Below are positions 61,388 to 64,000 of a DNA stretch of 64,000 nucleotides, piece after piece. Below the pieces are notes generated by a model. The model worked only from the letters and a program-made list of their open reading frames with translations. It was not told the DNA's origin and ran no database searches. The number at the start of each line of letters is the position of its first letter. Position 1 is the first letter of the stretch. Source of the DNA: Vibrio algarum (GTDB taxonomy: Bacteria; Pseudomonadota; Gammaproteobacteria; Enterobacterales; Vibrionaceae); contig NZ_JAQLOI010000001.1 in NCBI RefSeq assembly GCF_028204155.1, positions 2,604,001 to 2,668,000 of the forward strand, in the 5' to 3' direction. Both the position numbers and the translations under genes were made by a program.

Positions 61388-64000
61388 ATGAAAAGAATGT
61401 TAATCAACGCAACTCAAAAAGAAGAGTTGCGTGTCGCTTTGGTCGATGGACAGCGACTTTTCGATTTAGATATCGAAAGCCCTGGCCATGAATCGAAAAA
61501 AGCAAATATCTACAAAGGTAAAATCACACGTATAGAGCCAAGTTTAGAAGCCGCATTTGTTGACTACGGTGCTGATAGACATGGTTTCCTCCCTCTTAAA
61601 GAAGTTGCTCGCGATTACTTTCCTCAAGGGTACACATACCAAGGTCGTCCAAGCATTAAAGAAGTGCTTAAAGAAGGCCAAGAAGTCATTGTACAAGTTG
61701 AAAAAGAAGAACGCGGTAGCAAAGGTGCAGCACTTACTACATTTATATCTCTTGCAGGCAGCTATTTAGTATTAATGCCGAATAACCCTCGAGCTGGCGG
61801 TATTTCTCGTCGTATCGAAGGGGATGAACGCACACAACTTAAAGCCGCATTGAGCACGTTAGACCTTCCTCAAGGTATGGGCTTAATCGTTCGTACTGCT
61901 GGTGTTGGTAAAAGTGCTGAAGAGCTAGAGTGGGATTTAAATGTATTACTTAACCATTGGAATGCAATAACTGAAGCTGCGGGTACAACACCAGCGCCTT
62001 TCTTAATCCATCAGGAAAGTAACGTTATTGTAAGAGCGATTCGTGACTACTTGCGCCGTGATATTGGTGAAATCCTTATCGATAGCAGCACAATCTACGA
62101 ACGTGCTAGACAGCACATTCAACTTATCCGTCCAGACTTTCTTAACCGCGTTAAGAAATACGATGGTGAAGTGCCGCTATTTAGTCACTATCAAATAGAA
62201 AGCCAGATTGAATCCGCTTTCCAACGCGAAGTAAGGTTACCGTCAGGTGGTTCAATTGTTATTGACCCTACTGAAGCGTTAACTTCTATTGATATCAACT
62301 CTGCTAGAGCAACAAAAGGTAGTGATATTGAAGAGACAGCCCTAAATACTAACCTAGAAGCTGCAGATGAAATTGCTCGCCAATTACGTTTGCGTGACCT
62401 TGGTGGTTTAGTGGTTATCGACTTTATTGATATGACACCTGTTCGTCACCAGCGTGAAGTTGAAAATCGTTTACGTGAAGCCGTTCGTCTAGACCGTGCG
62501 CGTGTTCAAATTGGCCGTATTTCTCGCTTCGGTCTATTAGAAATGTCTCGTCAACGTTTGAGCCCATCTCTAGCAGAAGCAAGCCACCATATTTGTCCTC
62601 GTTGTACGGGTACTGGTGTCGTTCGTGATAATGAATCTCTTGCACTCTCTGTACTTAGACTTATTGAAGAAGAAGCTTTAAAAGACAACAGCTCACAAGT
62701 TGTTGCTGTCGTTCCTGTCGCCATCGCCTCTTATCTTCTTAACGAAAAGCGTCGCTCAGTAAATATCATTGAGTCTTCACAAGATGTGAAGGTTATTATT
62801 GTTCCAAATTCCGACATGGAAACCCCTCATTTTGAAGTGGTTCGTGTACGTGGCGGTGAAGAACACGATATTCTTTCATACTTGGTGCCTAAGAAATTAG
62901 AAGCCATGAAAGAAGCTGAAGCAACTGAACCTTCTGAAGCAGAACTCGTTCCGAAGAAAATTGAAGAACCTGCTCTTAAAGGCTTTGCAGCACCGGCTCC
63001 ACAACCTGTTGCCCCGACTCCAGCACCAACGGTTTCTGAAAAGCCAGAAACGAACGAACCTGGCGTTATTTCGCGCTTTTTCAAAGCACTCTCTAATTTC
63101 TTCTCTAGCCCTGCTGAAGAAGTAAAAGAAGAGAAACCTAAAGAAGAAGTGGCGGATAATCGCAACAATCGTAACAATCGCAACAATCGCAACAATCGCA
63201 ATGACAACCGTCGTCGTAATTCGCGAGATGGTAACCGCGATCAAAATAAGAATCGCCGTAAGCCAAATCGTAATGATCAACAAGACCAACAACAAGACGA
63301 ACAAACGGAAATCAAGCCAAATCAACGCCGTGACAACCGTCGACCTAAGCAAGACAAAAAGGTCAATAAGTCTAACTCTAAGGTCGCTGAGCAAGGTCAA
63401 CAGATCGCTGCTGAAGCACAAGTTGATTCTGCGCCAGTAGTAGAAGAAAAGAAAACTCAAACCGTTAAGCAACGTCGCCAGCGTCGTCAGCTTAAAAAGC
63501 AAGTTAGAACAAAAGACCAGCAAAATACCGCCGCTCAACAAGTCAATACGACCCAAGTTGAAGCGAAAGTAGAGCAAGACGTTAAGGTTGCTCAAGAAGT
63601 GGTTGAAACTAACAAGCCAGTTGTTGCTCAAGGCGAACAGAAAGAAGAACCAAAACGTCGTAGTCGTCGTACTCCTCGTCACTTACGTGCAAGTGGACAA
63701 CGCCGTCGTCGTGGTCGCGATCGTAAACCTAACCCATTCCGCCTACGTAAAGGTGGTGTAGCCTCTCCTGAGATGGCAATGGGCAAAGTAATACCGAAGT
63801 ACGACCTTGCAAAACCAAGACGTAAAGAAAGAACACGCATTACGCCTGAAGTTGAGCAAGTCATATTGAACGGCTTCGCATGCCCTGAAATGGCCATGGG
63901 TAAAGTCATCATACTTCGTGACATCGTGGAAACGAAAACAGCAGAAGTCAAAGTTGCACCGGTTATTGAGCAAGCGCCTATCGAGGCTCCAGTTCAAAAC
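61388..64000 (+). CDS. rne: Ribonuclease E (partial, runs off the window)
   Basis: RNase E starts decay of most mRNAs and processes rRNA and tRNA; it scaffolds the degradosome. The first 871 codons are present and open. The start is MKRMLINATQKEELRVALVD. The S1 domain covers about residues 35-125, the 5' sensor follows, and the DNase I-like site has IDFIDM (about residue 343). The zinc link is CPRCTGTG (about 404). The C-terminal half is disordered, with an arginine-asparagine (RNN) tract near 592 and a repeated SPEMAMGKV/CPEMAMGKV motif near residues 796 and 835. The gene continues past 64000. Confidence 0.97.
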   Translation, partial: MKRMLINATQKEELRVALVDGQRLFDLDIESPGHESKKANIYKGKITRIEPSLEAAFVDYGADRHGFLPLKEVARDYFPQGYTYQGRPSIKEVLKEGQEVIVQVEKEERGSKGAALTTFISLAGSYLVLMPNNPRAGGISRRIEGDERTQLKAALSTLDLPQGMGLIVRTAGVGKSAEELEWDLNVLLNHWNAITEAAGTTPAPFLIHQESNVIVRAIRDYLRRDIGEILIDSSTIYERARQHIQLIRPDFLNRVKKYDGEVPLFSHYQIESQIESAFQREVRLPSGGSIVIDPTEALTSIDINSARATKGSDIEETALNTNLEAADEIARQLRLRDLGGLVVIDFIDMTPVRHQREVENRLREAVRLDRARVQIGRISRFGLLEMSRQRLSPSLAEASHHICPRCTGTGVVRDNESLALSVLRLIEEEALKDNSSQVVAVVPVAIASYLLNEKRRSVNIIESSQDVKVIIVPNSDMETPHFEVVRVRGGEEHDILSYLVPKKLEAMKEAEATEPSEAELVPKKIEEPALKGFAAPAPQPVAPTPAPTVSEKPETNEPGVISRFFKALSNFFSSPAEEVKEEKPKEEVADNRNNRNNRNNRNNRNDNRRRNSRDGNRDQNKNRRKPNRNDQQDQQQDEQTEIKPNQRRDNRRPKQDKKVNKSNSKVAEQGQQIAAEAQVDSAPVVEEKKTQTVKQRRQRRQLKKQVRTKDQQNTAAQQVNTTQVEAKVEQDVKVAQEVVETNKPVVAQGEQKEEPKRRSRRTPRHLRASGQRRRRGRDRKPNPFRLRKGGVASPEMAMGKVIPKYDLAKPRRKERTRITPEVEQVILNGFACPEMAMGKVIILRDIVETKTAEVKVAPVIEQAPIEAPVQN
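63158..63202 (+). repeat. Nine-base tandem repeat inside rne
   Basis: Five consecutive units of AATCGCAAC (one with AATCGTAAC and the last AATCGCAAT) encode asparagine-arginine-asparagine triplets in the RNA-binding linker of RNase E. Being a multiple of three, copy changes keep the frame. Confidence 0.85.

Noticed and set aside
62897..63682. 261-codon minus-strand frame opposite rne with a membrane-like composition
   Set aside because: It arises from antisense reading of the low-complexity charged rne tail; hydrophobic composition is a by-product.

Overview
The window is a stretch of chromosome from a gammaproteobacterium of the Vibrionaceae, most likely a Vibrio or close relative. The evidence is the protein sequences themselves (RNase E, FtsK, IHF-beta, S1, Mlc, PykA, PtsG and the fab cluster all look vibrio/enterobacterial), the moderately AT-rich DNA, and Vibrio-type interspersed palindromic repeats. 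I cannot name the species. No rRNA, tRNA, prophage, complete IS element or CRISPR array was seen.

Layout. 1-2.1 kb: end of a probable catalase gene, an ankyrin-repeat protein, a cold-shock protein, two overlapping small ORFs and the wreck of a SulP transporter. 2.2-5.8 kb: a TorC-type pentahaem cytochrome and a TorA-type molybdoenzyme for anaerobic N-oxide/S-oxide respiration. 6.2-11.3 kb: the biotin locus, bioBFCD divergent from bioA across a BirA-like operator. 11.5-19.7 kb: serS, rarA, lolA, ftsK, lrp and divergent ald. 20-25.2 kb: a frameshifted methyltransferase, cysB, a coiled-coil membrane protein, miaE, a striking 41-copy heptanucleotide satellite, and pyrF. 25.4-33 kb: lapB, lapA, ihfB, rpsA, cmk, sohB, a YciK-type reductase and an AEC transporter. 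33-38.3 kb: the SOS mutagenesis cassette imuA-imuB-dnaE2, broken by four frameshifts. 38.3-48.1 kb: cheV, mlc, pykA, a frameshifted patatin (YjjU-like), an NSS transporter with its MetS-like small subunit, a small outer-membrane-type protein and ptsG. 48.6-59.1 kb: a long minus-strand lipid and DNA housekeeping run, yceD-rpmF-plsX-fabH-fabD-fabG-acpP-fabF-pabC-mltG-tmk-holB-tatD. 59.2-64 kb: maf, rluC, and rne with its structured leader; rne runs off the end.

How the genes work together. The biotin locus supplies the cofactor of acetyl-CoA carboxylase, which feeds the fab cluster. Mlc, PykA and PtsG form a glucose uptake and glycolysis group. RNase E, S1, SerS, IHF, FtsK, Tmk and HolB are core information processing.

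The most notable signals are (i) a perfect 7-bp satellite (41 copies) abutting the miaE stop codon, (ii) the broken imuB-dnaE2 pair downstream of an intact LexA-box promoter, and (iii) a window-wide pattern in which every apparent frameshift is a one-base loss in a dispensable gene (imuB, dnaE2 three times, patatin, methyltransferase) while all essential genes are open. This points to ongoing gene decay by polymerase slippage, though a raw-read check is needed to exclude homopolymer sequencing errors. I did not find an obviously new multi-gene system.
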